From Brevundimonas sp. (GTDB taxonomy: Bacteria; Pseudomonadota; Alphaproteobacteria; Caulobacterales; Caulobacteraceae), in contig NZ_JACVCG010000004.1 in NCBI RefSeq assembly GCF_016742135.1, forward strand, positions 124,001 through 188,000: DNA of 64,000 nt, given 5' to 3'. The stretch's first letter is position 1. Each line of letters starts with the position of its first letter. The position numbers and the translations under genes are program-made. Shown here piece by piece: positions 1 through 11,053 of the stretch. The notes beneath the pieces are model-generated. The model saw only the letters and a program-made list of their open reading frames with translations, searched no databases and was not told the origin of the DNA.

Positions 1-1267
<1,267 letters not shown>

Positions 1268-1281
1268 TCAAACCCTCGACA

Positions 1282-1326
1282 ATAGGCTAAGACTATTTTC
1301 TGATGCTGAAGATAGATTGCGTTTAT
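1282..1326 (-). promoter_or_regulatory. Possible OxyR-type operator upstream of katG
   Basis: Two LysR-type dyads are visible: ATAG-N7-CTAT (1282-1296) and ATAG-N7-TTAT (1312-1326). The OxyR consensus is built from ATAG-N7-CTAT elements. The pair lies roughly 80 to 120 bases before the katG start. Spacing between the two dyads is larger than in the E. coli consensus, so this is a candidate only. Confidence 0.4.
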
Positions 1327-1359
1327 ATACAGGCCTGCGGAAGGAGCGATCCTCGGGCG

Positions 1360-2562
1360 TCAGCGGCGGAAGCCCAGGGTGACCTTGATCTGGTCGACCG
1401 GCGTAAAGCTGGTGAGATCATTCCCGTTTTCATAGGTCAGACCCACACTGTAGGGGCTGTACTTCGAAGGCAGGAAGTTGAGCGAGACACGAGCCATGGC
1501 GGCGTCCGCCTCATCGCCTCCCACAGTCTCGAAGAAGGCGTAGGATCCTGACAGCATCCAGTAGGCTTCGCTGTCGCCGGCGCGGATCCACCACGAGGCC
1601 GAAAGTCGGGCTCCCAGCCGGCTGAACTCGCGGCGGTCCACCAGACCGGCCTTGTCCCCGATCTCGTCGACATCGACATAGTCACCGGTAAACCAGAGAC
1701 TGCAGTTGCCGCCACTCACCGGATTGTATTCACCGTCGCGGCTGAGGGCAGAGGCACAGATATCGCTGCCGGCGAAGGGTTCGAACTCGAACTGGGCGCG
1801 ATAGAGGGCCGAGTTGAAGTCGTCGTCGGTTTCGTACCCCGCGCTCCAGGACAGAAATCCGACCTCGCCTTCAAGTGCAAAGGTCAGGTCATTGACAGGT
1901 TTGGTGCCAGAGCGACGTTGATAGGCGACGGAGGGGCTCACGGGGCCCCAAAGAGGAGCCGAGAATCCGACATAGATATCGACCTCGGTCGTTTCCTCGC
2001 CGCTCTCGCGATTGTCCAGCCAACTCAGTGTGGCGAAGGGGCGGGTCTCGAACTTCTTGGCTTTGCCCGAGTCGCCCACGCTGGTCACGATCAGCGTGTC
2101 CCGCCAGTCCGATGCCGCAGCCAGGCGTGGCCCACAGGGGAACCGGATCCACTGCTCCGCCTGGCGGTTCAGGAACAACCGCCCCAGATCGCCGACAGGC
2201 GCGTCGGGCGAGATGACCACATAGCCCGGCGTACCGGCTTCATTGTTCAGCAGATTGTCCACGGCAACGTCGAGTGTGCGTGCGGGTTCAAGAAGTGGAC
2301 TGTCGGGATCATTCCGCCACTCGGCCACCCGGTCGCCAAGTGTGTCGGATGCAATCGCTGCCAACGCCCTGCCCCGCAGAGAAACATCGGCCCCGAAAAC
2401 CAGAGCTGCGATGACATCTTCATGCGCAATCCTGTCCTGGCTGCACGGCAAGCCTTGTAGAATCGGAGGCTTGGGATCCCTCGCCGCCTGGGCATTGGCC
2501 GCATGGGCAATAGCTGCGAAAGCCAGAAGGGCGACTGTCAGAATTCCTGCCCTGCGGATCAT
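1360..2562 (-). CDS. Uncharacterised secreted or outer-membrane protein
   Basis: Protein of 400 residues beginning MIRRAGILTVALLAFAAIAHA, a clear Sec signal peptide with cleavage probably after AHA or NAQA. The C-terminal half alternates polar and aromatic residues (for example SASWWIRAGDSEAYWML and SLNFLP) and ends in VTLGFRR, which suggests beta strands and possible outer-membrane insertion. No family is recognised. The start codon overlaps the stop of the upstream gene by four bases (ATGA), so the two are translationally coupled. An ATG 60 bases further upstream would remove the signal peptide from the N-terminus, so it was not chosen. Confidence 0.7.
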   Translation of the reverse strand: MIRRAGILTVALLAFAAIAHAANAQAARDPKPPILQGLPCSQDRIAHEDVIAALVFGADVSLRGRALAAIASDTLGDRVAEWRNDPDSPLLEPARTLDVAVDNLLNNEAGTPGYVVISPDAPVGDLGRLFLNRQAEQWIRFPCGPRLAAASDWRDTLIVTSVGDSGKAKKFETRPFATLSWLDNRESGEETTEVDIYVGFSAPLWGPVSPSVAYQRRSGTKPVNDLTFALEGEVGFLSWSAGYETDDDFNSALYRAQFEFEPFAGSDICASALSRDGEYNPVSGGNCSLWFTGDYVDVDEIGDKAGLVDRREFSRLGARLSASWWIRAGDSEAYWMLSGSYAFFETVGGDEADAAMARVSLNFLPSKYSPYSVGLTYENGNDLTSFTPVDQIKVTLGFRR

Positions 2563-2912
2563 TTCAGAGCCCTCAGACGAGAGAGGACTGCATCGTCCTT
2601 GCTTACCTTCTTGAACAACCATCCCCAGGTGGCGATCTTTACGGCGGCATAGGTCGAGGTGACCTTTTGCTTGCCAAGAAATTCTTTGGTGGGCCGGTAG
2701 GAGGACTTCAACTTCACGTTGATATCCTGCACCAGCCTTTCAATAAAGGACTGCAGGGTTGCGGCATCGTAGGAGTGGGTCCCCGGGCCTTCTCCCATCG
2801 GAAGGTAGTCCCTGGGGGTCAGGTGGGGCCGGTCCGCCTTGAGGATATGCCCGGCGCAATCGCTGACCAACTCGTACAGGATATCCCCGTCGCGCGTCCC
2901 GCCTTCTGACAT
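2559..2912 (-). CDS. Hypothetical cytoplasmic protein, first gene of a two-gene operon
   Basis: Protein of 117 residues starting MSEGGTRDGDILYELV. It has no signal peptide and no membrane segment, and is rich in charged residues, with a basic C-terminus (FKKVSKDDAVLSRLRALK). I do not recognise the family. It overlaps the secreted protein downstream by four bases and so probably forms an operon with it. An in-frame start 54 bases upstream is possible but would add a low-complexity leader. The gene is divergent from the TonB-dependent receptor. Confidence 0.6.
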   Translation of the reverse strand: MSEGGTRDGDILYELVSDCAGHILKADRPHLTPRDYLPMGEGPGTHSYDAATLQSFIERLVQDINVKLKSSYRPTKEFLGKQKVTSTYAAVKIATWGWLFKKVSKDDAVLSRLRALK

Positions 2913-3073
2913 GTTTATTCCCCCTGACGACCTATTAGAAGATGTCACAATCACAGGTCGTGTCAATGAACATTGTTATCTTGTTCCAGGGGGGGGTAGG
3001 CCTTGAAGATTAATGACAGCCCCCTCGGGTAATTGTGGCCATCGCGAGGCCTTCAACCTGTCCCGGATTTAAC

Positions 3074-3101
3074 TTGTCCGGCCGCAGCGGCGTGCTACCG
3101 C
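3074..3101 (+). promoter_or_regulatory. Candidate housekeeping promoter of the TonB-dependent receptor
   Basis: TTGTCCG and GCTACCGC are separated by 13 bases. This resembles the Caulobacter sigma-73 pattern TTGaCgs-N10-14-GCtANAWC as I remember it. It lies about 75 bases before the receptor start codon. Weak evidence: one motif match, no expression data. Confidence 0.3.
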
Positions 3102-3175
3102 CCGGATCACCACACCTCTCTGTAGCCAAAGGCGAATTGACGCCTCTGGGGCTGAATTTCTGAATCGGGCTGAAC

Positions 3176-5386
3176 ATGTCGAACCGCACACTGCTTCTGA
3201 CGACGGCGCTCTTCTTCGGGTGCCTGCTGTCCGCCGCCCCGGCCCTGGCCCAGGACGCCAATCAGGATCCGCCGGTTGCCGCCGAAGAGGAGGAGGATGA
3301 AGAGTCCACCGAGGTCGACGAAATCCTCGTTCAGGCCACCCGCAGCGACATCATCACGGCCGCCGACCGGATGATCTACAATGTCTCCAACGATGTGCAG
3401 GCCCAGACCGGTTCGGTCGCGGACGTCCTGCGCAATGTCCCGGGTGTCGAGGTTGATCTGCAGGGCAATGTCAGCCTGCGCGGCGACGGTAATGTCACGA
3501 TCCTGGTGGACGGACGTCCATCCGCCATGCTGCGCGGCGCCTCGCGCGCCGATGTGCTGCAGGCCATGTCGGGCAGCCAGATCGAGCGGGTGGAAGTGAT
3601 CACCAACCCGTCTGCGGCCTTCAGCCCCGAGGGCAGCGGCGGGATCATCAATCTGGTGACCCGGACGGCCCAGCCGTCGGTCACCTCTGTCGGCGTTCGC
3701 GCCTCATGGGACGGCGGTGAGCGCGGCAACCTGTCCCTGAGCGGCAGCCGTACCAAGGACGGCCTGACGCTGTCGGGCGACATCGGTCTGCGCCACAACG
3801 TCAGCGACGTCGAGAGCGAGTCGAGCCGCCTGCGCCCCGGCGCGTCTCCGGCCGCGACCATCCTCGAGGAAAGCGTGGCGACGGGCGAGAACACCAATAC
3901 CTTCGGCAATGCCCGTATCAGCGCCGACTATGACCTCAATGCGCGCGACCGGATCAGCGGCGAGCTCAGCTACCGCGCCTTTGAGGCCGAGAATGACGGG
4001 CTGCAGATTTTTGAGCGTGCGAATGGCCTCGGAACGGTCAGCGACCGCTATGAACGGCTCCAGACCGGCAGCTTCGCCAACAGCAACGTCGGCGGTCGCC
4101 TGTCCTGGCGTCGCAAGCTTGAGGGCAATCAGCACGAACTGGCCGCCGATTTCGAGGTGGATTCGAGCCGGTCGGAGCGCGACCTGGACCTGTTTTCGAC
4201 AACCCAGATCGGTAGCGAGCCCGATTTCGTGCAGCGCACCGGCGGGGACAACCAGCGCAACGCCTATGGCTTCAAGCTCGACTATACCCGACCCATGGGT
4301 GAGCGTCGCCTGCTCAAGATCGGCTATGAGGGCGATCTTGGCATGGACGAGTTCGACTCGTTCGGCTGGCGCGGCCCGGACGAAGCCAGCCTTGCCCCGG
4401 TCGCGGCCCTGACCAACCGCTTTGACTATGAAGAGTGGATCCACGCCGCCTATGTCACCTATGAGCGGCCGTTCGGCGATCTGGATGTCCAGGCGGGTCT
4501 GCGGATCGAACAGGTCGACTTCACCCTCGACCAGATCACGGATTCGATCACCGTCCAGCGCGATTACCTGAAGGCCTATCCGACGCTGAATTTCGGCTAT
4601 CAGCTGACGGACAGCCAGCGTCTGCGCGGGGGCTACAGCCGCCGGATCAGCCGCCCGTCGCCCCAGGATCTGAACCCCTACACCATCTATATCGACCCGC
4701 AGAACCTGCGGCGCGGCAATCCCGATCTCGACCCGGAGATCACGGACTCGTTCGAGCTGACCTGGCAACTGCGCAGGGGGCCGACCTTCTATGCGGTGAC
4801 GGCCTTCTATCGGGACAGCAGTGGCGGTGTGACCGATGTCTCGCAGGACCTCGGCGGCGGCGTGGTGCTGACCACCCGCGAGAACCTGGGCGAAAGCCAG
4901 CGCACCGGCGTCGAGTTTATCGTCAATGGCCGCTTCGGTCCCAAGGTGACCTACAACGCCTCGGGAACCCTGTATCAGCAGGACATCAGCATTCCCGGCA
5001 TCGCGGGCGGCATCGAGCGCAGCGGGACCAGCGGCACGGCGCGGGCCTCCATCAACTGGTCGCCGACCGACACCGACTTCTTCCAGCTGAACGGCTTCTA
5101 TGTCGGCGAACAGATCCAGGCCCAGAGCGAGCGCAGCGCCTTCGGCATGCTGAACATCGGCTACCGGCGCAAATTCACCGATAACTTCAGTCTGGTTCTG
5201 ACGGGCACCAACATTCTGGACACGGCCGAGATCGACTCCTTCACCGACACGCCCGCCTTCCAGGACCGCAGCCGGGTGAGGTTCAGCGAGCCGACCTATT
5301 ACATCGGCCTGACCTATACCTTTGGCAGCAGCCCGCGACGCCAGGAGCCGGCCTTCGACTTCGGCGCGCCCAGCGTGCCGCAGTAG
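3176..5386 (+). CDS. TonB-dependent outer-membrane receptor
   Basis: Protein of 736 residues that should form a gated outer-membrane beta barrel for active uptake of a scarce ligand, energised by TonB-ExbBD. Signal peptide MSNRTLLLTTALFFGCLLSA ends near ALAQ. An acidic stretch (EEEEDEESTEVDEILVQATR) holds a TonB-box-like segment. The plug domain spans about residues 55-165 (NVPGVEVDLQGNVSLRGDG, ILVDGRPS, IERVEVITNPSA, GGIINLVTR). The barrel fills the rest, with the typical motif SRRISRPSPQDLNPY. The ligand cannot be told from sequence: no iron regulator box or siderophore genes are adjacent. It looks monocistronic. Confidence 0.9.
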   Translation: MSNRTLLLTTALFFGCLLSAAPALAQDANQDPPVAAEEEEDEESTEVDEILVQATRSDIITAADRMIYNVSNDVQAQTGSVADVLRNVPGVEVDLQGNVSLRGDGNVTILVDGRPSAMLRGASRADVLQAMSGSQIERVEVITNPSAAFSPEGSGGIINLVTRTAQPSVTSVGVRASWDGGERGNLSLSGSRTKDGLTLSGDIGLRHNVSDVESESSRLRPGASPAATILEESVATGENTNTFGNARISADYDLNARDRISGELSYRAFEAENDGLQIFERANGLGTVSDRYERLQTGSFANSNVGGRLSWRRKLEGNQHELAADFEVDSSRSERDLDLFSTTQIGSEPDFVQRTGGDNQRNAYGFKLDYTRPMGERRLLKIGYEGDLGMDEFDSFGWRGPDEASLAPVAALTNRFDYEEWIHAAYVTYERPFGDLDVQAGLRIEQVDFTLDQITDSITVQRDYLKAYPTLNFGYQLTDSQRLRGGYSRRISRPSPQDLNPYTIYIDPQNLRRGNPDLDPEITDSFELTWQLRRGPTFYAVTAFYRDSSGGVTDVSQDLGGGVVLTTRENLGESQRTGVEFIVNGRFGPKVTYNASGTLYQQDISIPGIAGGIERSGTSGTARASINWSPTDTDFFQLNGFYVGEQIQAQSERSAFGMLNIGYRRKFTDNFSLVLTGTNILDTAEIDSFTDTPAFQDRSRVRFSEPTYYIGLTYTFGSSPRRQEPAFDFGAPSVPQ

Positions 5387-5468
5387 GTCAGGGATCATCG
5401 CGCCGCTGCCGTAACACGCGAACCCGGGGGCTTCTGGGGTGTTCTGACTCCGCGAAAGGGAGTCATCC

Positions 5469-6341
5469 ATGGCAGCGCGCGCTTACTGGCAGGGCAATAT
5501 CCGTCTGGCCCTGGTGTCCATACCGGTAGAGATCTATGCGGCGGTGAAGTCCGGCGCCTCGATCAGCTTCCGCCAGATCCATGAACCGTCGGGCAAGCCG
5601 ATCTCCTATGAAAAGGTCGTGTCCGGTCTGGGGCCGGTGGACCGCGACGAGATCGTCAAGGGCTATGAGGTCTCAAAGGGCAACTACGTCCTGCTCGACG
5701 ATGAGGAGATCGAGGCCGTCCGCATCGAAAGCAAGAAGACCCTCGACCTGGTCCAGTTCGTCGAGGCGCACGAGATCGACCCCCTCTATTTCGAAAAGCC
5801 CTATTACGTCGTGCCGGCCGATGATCTGGCGGAGGAGGCCTTCATCGTCCTGCGCGAGGCCCTGCGTGCCGCGAAGAAGATCGCCCTCGGCCAGCTGTCG
5901 GTTCGCGGCCATGAAAAGCTGGTCGCCCTGAAGCCCTGCGGGAAGGGTCTGCTGCTGGAAACTCTGCGGTACGGCGACGAGGTGCGCCAGGGGCAGTCCT
6001 TCTTCAAGGGCATAGGCACGGACAAGCCCGAGAAGGCCCTGATCGACCTGGCCAGCTCGCTGATCGAACAGCGGACGGCCCCCTTCGACGCCTCGGAATT
6101 CCATGACCGTTATGTCGATGCCCTGAAAAAGCTGGTCGAGAAGAAGGCCAGGGCCAAGGGCAAGAAGGTGCTGGAGGACGTCGAGGAGCCCGCCGCAGCG
6201 ACCGGCGGCAATGTCATCGATCTGATGGCAGCCCTGAAGAAGTCGGTCGGCGACAGCGGCGCCAAAAAGACCACCACGAAAAAAGCCCCGGCCCCCAAAA
6301 AGGCGCCCACCGCCAAACCGCGGGCGCGGAAGCGGGCCTGA
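5469..6341 (+). CDS. ku: Ku protein of bacterial non-homologous end joining
   Basis: Homodimeric ring protein that binds DNA double-strand ends and recruits ligase D. The 290 residues start MAARAYWQGNIRLALVSIPV, the conserved N-terminus of the Ku core; RQIHEPSGKPISYEKVV is also characteristic. The core ends near residue 225. A long Lys/Ala/Pro-rich tail (KKTTTKKAPAPKKAPTAKPRARKRA) follows, of the kind that binds DNA in mycobacterial Ku. An AAGGGAG ribosome-binding site precedes the ATG. The ligD start follows the stop codon after only three bases, so the two form a dedicated NHEJ operon. Confidence 0.96.
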   Translation: MAARAYWQGNIRLALVSIPVEIYAAVKSGASISFRQIHEPSGKPISYEKVVSGLGPVDRDEIVKGYEVSKGNYVLLDDEEIEAVRIESKKTLDLVQFVEAHEIDPLYFEKPYYVVPADDLAEEAFIVLREALRAAKKIALGQLSVRGHEKLVALKPCGKGLLLETLRYGDEVRQGQSFFKGIGTDKPEKALIDLASSLIEQRTAPFDASEFHDRYVDALKKLVEKKARAKGKKVLEDVEEPAAATGGNVIDLMAALKKSVGDSGAKKTTTKKAPAPKKAPTAKPRARKRA

Positions 6342-6344
6342 TCC

Positions 6345-8879
6345 ATGGCGCGCAAGGCCAAATCCCGAGCGGACGATCTGCTTGCGGAATACAACCGCAA
6401 GCGGGACTTTGACCGCACCGCCGAGCCGCGGGGCGAGGCTGCCGACACCTCGGGCGGGGACCGCTTCCTGGTCCAGAAGCACGACGCCACGCGCCTGCAC
6501 TGGGACCTGCGGCTTGAGATGGACGGGGTTCTGAAAAGCTGGGCGGTCACCCGGGGGCCGTCCGCCGATCCGGACATCAAGCGGCTGGCGGTCCGTACCG
6601 AGGACCACCCCCTGTCCTACGGCGGCTTCGAGGGGATCATCCCCAAGGGCGAATACGGCGGCGGCACCGTCATGATGTGGGATCAGGGACGTTGGGAACC
6701 GGTTGCGCGAAAGTCAGCCGACGACCTCGAAAAGGGACACCTGCACTTCGTCGTCCATGGCGAGCGTATGAAGGGGGAGTGGATCCTGATCCGGCTCAAG
6801 CCGCGCAAGGGCGAAAAGCGGGAAAACTGGCTGCTGCGAAAGGTCGACGATGCCCATGCCGCGGCCGGCGACACCCTGATCGAACGGGGGCTGACCAGCG
6901 TGCTGACCGGTCGCACCATGGCCGAGATCGCCGCCGACAAGACCGGCAAACATGCGCTGGCCGGCAAGACCGGCAAGGCCTTCACCGAGGTCATGGCCGA
7001 GGCCGCCGCTCATACCCAAAAGGCCCGCAAGCGGCGCAAACCGGTCGTCTCGCGCCCTCCCGCCTTTCGCGCGCCCCAGCTGGCGACGCTGGTCGATGCC
7101 GTGCCCGCCGGCAACGGCTGGATGCACGAGATCAAGTTCGATGGCTATCGTGCCCTGGTGTCGGCGGCGGGCGGCAAGGTCACGATTTTCACCCGCACGG
7201 GCCTGGACTGGACCGACAAGTTCGGCCCTCTGGTGGAGGTGATTCAGGGACTGGATCTGCCCCCCTGCCTGATGGACGGTGAGATCGTCGCCTATGACAG
7301 GAAGGGCAACCCCGACTTCTCCTCGCTGCAGGCCGTGCTCAAGCGGGGTAAGGGCAGCCAGACCCCGGACGATGCCCTGGCCTTCCACGCCTTTGACCTC
7401 CTGTCGCTGGACGGCGAGGATCTGACATCCCTGTCGAACATCGAGCGCAAGGAACGGCTGGAAGCCCTGCTGCACGTCGCCGGCCCCCCGATCCACCTCA
7501 CCGACCATATTATCGGCGCGGGCGAGACCCTGTATGAGTCCCTCTGCAAGGCAGGGCAGGAGGGCATCATCTCCAAGCGTATCGACGCCCCCTATCGGTC
7601 CCGGCGTACCCGTGACTGGCTCAAGGTCAAATGCACGCTCCGGCAGGAATTCGTCATCATCGGCTGGAAGGCCTCGGCCGCCCGGGGCCGCCCCTTTGCT
7701 TCCCTCCTGCTGGCCCAGAAGGAAGGCAAGACCTGGATCTACAAGGGCAATGTCGGCACCGGCTTCACCCAGGATACGATGGAGGATCTGGCCCGGCGCA
7801 TGAAGCGGCTGGAGCGCAAGACGCCGCCGGCCGAGGTGGACCGGGCGTCGGCGCGCGGGGTCACCTGGCTGAGACCCGAGCTGGTGGCGGAGGTGGCCTT
7901 CAGCGAATTCACCGGGGATGGCAATGTCCGTCACGGCAGCTTTCTGGGGCTGCGGGGGGACAAGCCCGCTGCGTCCGTCACGCCCGAGGTGGCGGTCAAG
8001 GCCAAGGCTCCGCCCTCGCCCGGGGTTCGCGTCACAAACGCCGACCGGGTGATCTTTCCGGAGAGCGGTCAGACCAAGGGCGAACTGGCGGACTACTATG
8101 CCGCTGTCGCGCCGCTGATGCTGCCGTTCGCGGCGCGACGCCCGATCAGCCTCGTGCGCTGTCCGCAGGGACGGGCGCGCCAGTGCTTTTTCCAGAAGCA
8201 CGACAGCGGCAGCTTTGGCCCGCATGTTCACGCCGTGCCGATCCGCGAGAAGGACGGCGGGGCCGAGGACTATCTGTACATCAAGGACGCGGCCGGGCTC
8301 GCGGCCTGCGTCCAGATGGGGACCATCGAGTTTCACGGCTGGGCCTGCCGCACAGACGATGTCGAGGCCCCCGACCGCATGATCTTCGACCTTGATCCGG
8401 ACGAGGGGCTGGATTTCGGCGATGTGATCCGCGCGGCCCGCGATATCCGCCGCCGCCTGTCGGACCTCGGCCTGGTCAGCTTCGCCATGCTGTCCGGGGG
8501 CAAGGGGGTGCATGTGGTCGTGCCTCTGACGCCCGGCCATGACTGGGACGCGCACAAGGATTTCTCGCGCCGGTTCGCGGGGGCTCTGTCGATGGCGGAA
8601 CCTGACCGCTTTACCGACACCATGAGCAAGGCCAAACGCAAGGGACGGATCTTCATCGACTGGTTGCGGAACCAGCGCGGCAGCACGGCTGTCCTGCCCT
8701 ATTCGGCGCGCGCCCGGCCGGGTGCCCCCGTCGCCGTGCCGATCACCTGGGACGAGCTGGACGGCATGAAGAACGCCCATCCGTATTCCATCGCCGATGT
8801 CGACACCCTGCTGGATCGGGCCGGCCAGAAGGCCCTGTCGGGGTGGGGCTTCGCCAGTCAGACCCTGCCGGACGTCTGA
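6345..8879 (+). CDS. ligD: Multifunctional ATP-dependent DNA ligase D (phosphoesterase-ligase-polymerase)
   Basis: End-processing and sealing enzyme of bacterial NHEJ, 844 residues. Three domains in the order PE-LIG-POL: 3'-phosphoesterase at about 40-160 (QKHDATRLHWDLRLEMDG), ATP-dependent ligase at about 240-540 with nucleotidyl-accepting Lys264 in EIKFDGYR, and an archaeo-eukaryotic primase-type polymerase at about 555-840 with the metal-binding pair in MIFDLDPDE (near residues 682-684). The order matches Pseudomonas LigD and differs from POL-first mycobacterial LigD. All three active sites look intact. It is co-transcribed with ku. Confidence 0.96.
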   Translation: MARKAKSRADDLLAEYNRKRDFDRTAEPRGEAADTSGGDRFLVQKHDATRLHWDLRLEMDGVLKSWAVTRGPSADPDIKRLAVRTEDHPLSYGGFEGIIPKGEYGGGTVMMWDQGRWEPVARKSADDLEKGHLHFVVHGERMKGEWILIRLKPRKGEKRENWLLRKVDDAHAAAGDTLIERGLTSVLTGRTMAEIAADKTGKHALAGKTGKAFTEVMAEAAAHTQKARKRRKPVVSRPPAFRAPQLATLVDAVPAGNGWMHEIKFDGYRALVSAAGGKVTIFTRTGLDWTDKFGPLVEVIQGLDLPPCLMDGEIVAYDRKGNPDFSSLQAVLKRGKGSQTPDDALAFHAFDLLSLDGEDLTSLSNIERKERLEALLHVAGPPIHLTDHIIGAGETLYESLCKAGQEGIISKRIDAPYRSRRTRDWLKVKCTLRQEFVIIGWKASAARGRPFASLLLAQKEGKTWIYKGNVGTGFTQDTMEDLARRMKRLERKTPPAEVDRASARGVTWLRPELVAEVAFSEFTGDGNVRHGSFLGLRGDKPAASVTPEVAVKAKAPPSPGVRVTNADRVIFPESGQTKGELADYYAAVAPLMLPFAARRPISLVRCPQGRARQCFFQKHDSGSFGPHVHAVPIREKDGGAEDYLYIKDAAGLAACVQMGTIEFHGWACRTDDVEAPDRMIFDLDPDEGLDFGDVIRAARDIRRRLSDLGLVSFAMLSGGKGVHVVVPLTPGHDWDAHKDFSRRFAGALSMAEPDRFTDTMSKAKRKGRIFIDWLRNQRGSTAVLPYSARARPGAPVAVPITWDELDGMKNAHPYSIADVDTLLDRAGQKALSGWGFASQTLPDV

Positions 8880-8885
8880 CGCGCG

Positions 8886-11009
8886 TCAGACCATCAGGGC
8901 GATGTCCAGTCGGGGCCCGCTACGATGACGCGGCCGAACCGTGGCCGTGCCATCGACGGTGGTGAAGTCCAGATCGAACCGGCTGTCACCGACCTCCAGC
9001 CCGGTGACGCTCAGTCGGTCAATCCCGCTGGGCAGGCGCGGACGGTCGATCTGGATACGACCCTCCAACGCATCGATCCGTATCCCGAGACTGGCCTGCA
9101 GCAGCAGGAAGACGGATCCCGCCGCCCAGGCCTGGGGCATGCAGGCGACCGGATAGGGAACCGGCGGCTCGCCGGTTTCCAGCGTAAAGCCACAGAACAG
9201 TTCCGGCAGTCGCATGTCGAAATTGACCGCGGCGGCATACAGGTCGTCGAGCACCCGGGCGACCGCCTCACGCTCTCCATAGTTGGCCATGCCCGCGACG
9301 CAGAGCGCCGTATCGTGCGGCCACACCGACCCGTTGTGATAGGACATGGGATTGTAGCGCGGCTGCTGCGTGGCCAGGGTCCGAAGGCCCCATCCCGTGC
9401 GAAAGCGCGCCGACAGCAGGGTGCGGGTGACACGCGCGGCCCGGTCCGGAGCGGGCAGGCCGGAAAACAGCAGATGGCCGGCGTTCGATCCCAGCACCCG
9501 ACAGGGCTGACCCTCGCCGTCCAGGGCAAGAGCGTAGAAGCCCGCGTCCTCCATCCAGTAGCGGGTCTCGACCTCCGCCTTCAGGCGAAGGGCCCGCTCA
9601 GACCATTGATCGGCGTCGGCGTGTCCGAGCGCCCGGGCCATCTCGGCCATCGCCTGCCACGCCTGATAGGCATAACCCTGAACCTCCAGCAGGGCGATCG
9701 GCCCCTTGGGAAAGCGCCCGTCGGCGTGAAAGATGGAGTCCTCGCTGTCCTTCCAGCCCTGATTGGCCAGCCCGGTATCACGTCCCCGCTGATAGTCGAT
9801 CAGGCCCATGCCGTTGGCGCGACCCCGCCGGTCCATCCAGTCGGCGGCGGCCAGCAGATTGGGCCAGAGGTCGCGGATGAAACCCAGCTCACCTGTCCGC
9901 CGCGCATAGGCCCCCGCCAGCGCCACGAACAGACAGGTGGTATCGACCCCGCCGTAGTAGAGACTGAACGGCACCTCCTTCAGGGCCGCCATCTCGCCGC
10001 CCCGCGTTTCGTGCATGATCTTGCCGGGCTCGACATCCCGGAACGGATCGGTGGACGTCCCCTGTCGCGCCGCGAGATAGGACAGCACCCCGCGCGCCAG
10101 ACCTGGATCCAGCCACAGCATCTGCCAGGCGGTGATGATGCCGTCCCGGCCAAACGGCGTGGAGAACCACGGCACCCCGGCATAGGGGTAGGGGCCTGTC
10201 GGCAGGTCGGTGGTCAGGAGCGCGACATCCGCCCGTGACTGGTCCAGCCACTGGTTGAAGCGCGGACTGCGCAGGCCCCGCACACCGCCGCCGCGCCGCC
10301 GCCTGGCCCGCATGGCCAGGCGCGCCTGAACCGCCGCCAGCCGCCAGCGGGCCGTGTCCGGACACGCGCAGGGCTCGGCCCCCGCCTCGATGAACAGATC
10401 GTACCGGCTGCCCCGGCTGAGGCACAGCTGGAAGCTGGCCTGCCCCTCCGACATGCGGGCCGGGGGTTCGGAAAACGACAGGCAGGTCTGCCGCGCCACT
10501 CCGTCCAGCCCCTCGTAGGCAAAGCATATCTGTCGGCCGTCCCTGACAGGGTCCGCCAGCTGTCCCCTCGTCTCCCGGTGCATGCCCCGCACCTCGAAGA
10601 TGTCGCGAAAGTCGGCCCCGTATTCGATCATCAGGGGCACGATGACATCGTCGATCCCGTGGTTGGTCAGGCGGATGCGCTCATACATCCGCTCCTGCCA
10701 CAGGAAGCGCCGCCGCTCGACGTGGATGATACCGGCCGGTGCCGACCGTCCGCCCATCGGGGGCAGGGGGCGATTGGTCGCCTGGCAGATAAAGAAGACA
10801 TTGTCGTCCGACAGGGCCGTGCTCAGCCGCGACGGCGGGGCACCCCCCACCAGAAGGCGAAGGCGGGACAGCATGCGTGTATCGCGCAGAAAAAAGCCGT
10901 CCGCCCCCCCGGTCAGATCGCCCCAGGCATCGGCGACGAGGAAGGCATCTCCCTCCTTGAGCGGCAGTATCCGGCCCAGCACCTCAACCGAGGCCTCTGC
11001 GTCAATCAT
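8886..11009 (-). CDS. Glycogen-debranching-type glycoside hydrolase (amylo-alpha-1,6-glucosidase family)
   Basis: Cytoplasmic protein of 707 residues without signal peptide. The N-terminal part (about 1-230) is the beta-sandwich of glycogen debranching enzyme N-terminal domain proteins (GGADGFFLRDTRMLSRLRL). The C-terminal part (about 260-650) is an (alpha/alpha)6 barrel with family motifs PWFSTPFGRDGIITA, MHETRGGEMA and NPMSYHNGSVWPHDTAL. It probably hydrolyses alpha-glucan or trehalose-like alpha-glucosides; the exact substrate is unknown. A GT4 glycosyltransferase follows in the same direction from 12160, and this pairing is common in alphaproteobacteria (from memory). It converges on ligD with a six-base gap. 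Confidence 0.85.
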   Translation of the reverse strand: MIDAEASVEVLGRILPLKEGDAFLVADAWGDLTGGADGFFLRDTRMLSRLRLLVGGAPPSRLSTALSDDNVFFICQATNRPLPPMGGRSAPAGIIHVERRRFLWQERMYERIRLTNHGIDDVIVPLMIEYGADFRDIFEVRGMHRETRGQLADPVRDGRQICFAYEGLDGVARQTCLSFSEPPARMSEGQASFQLCLSRGSRYDLFIEAGAEPCACPDTARWRLAAVQARLAMRARRRRGGGVRGLRSPRFNQWLDQSRADVALLTTDLPTGPYPYAGVPWFSTPFGRDGIITAWQMLWLDPGLARGVLSYLAARQGTSTDPFRDVEPGKIMHETRGGEMAALKEVPFSLYYGGVDTTCLFVALAGAYARRTGELGFIRDLWPNLLAAADWMDRRGRANGMGLIDYQRGRDTGLANQGWKDSEDSIFHADGRFPKGPIALLEVQGYAYQAWQAMAEMARALGHADADQWSERALRLKAEVETRYWMEDAGFYALALDGEGQPCRVLGSNAGHLLFSGLPAPDRAARVTRTLLSARFRTGWGLRTLATQQPRYNPMSYHNGSVWPHDTALCVAGMANYGEREAVARVLDDLYAAAVNFDMRLPELFCGFTLETGEPPVPYPVACMPQAWAAGSVFLLLQASLGIRIDALEGRIQIDRPRLPSGIDRLSVTGLEVGDSRFDLDFTTVDGTATVRPRHRSGPRLDIALMV

Positions 11010-11053
11010 GGGGGAGTCTCCTGCGTGAGACCCTGTAACGCATGGGAAGACGA

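Noticed and set aside
3704..5470. Long open frame on the minus strand (588 codons) opposite the TonB-dependent receptor
   Set aside because: It is the antisense frame of a strong receptor gene; it has low-complexity Ala/Arg/Gly/Val composition and no domain motif.
6714..8780. Long minus-strand open frame (688 codons) opposite ligD
   Set aside because: Shadow of the ligD codon pattern in high-GC DNA; no recognisable domain, while the plus strand shows all LigD motifs.
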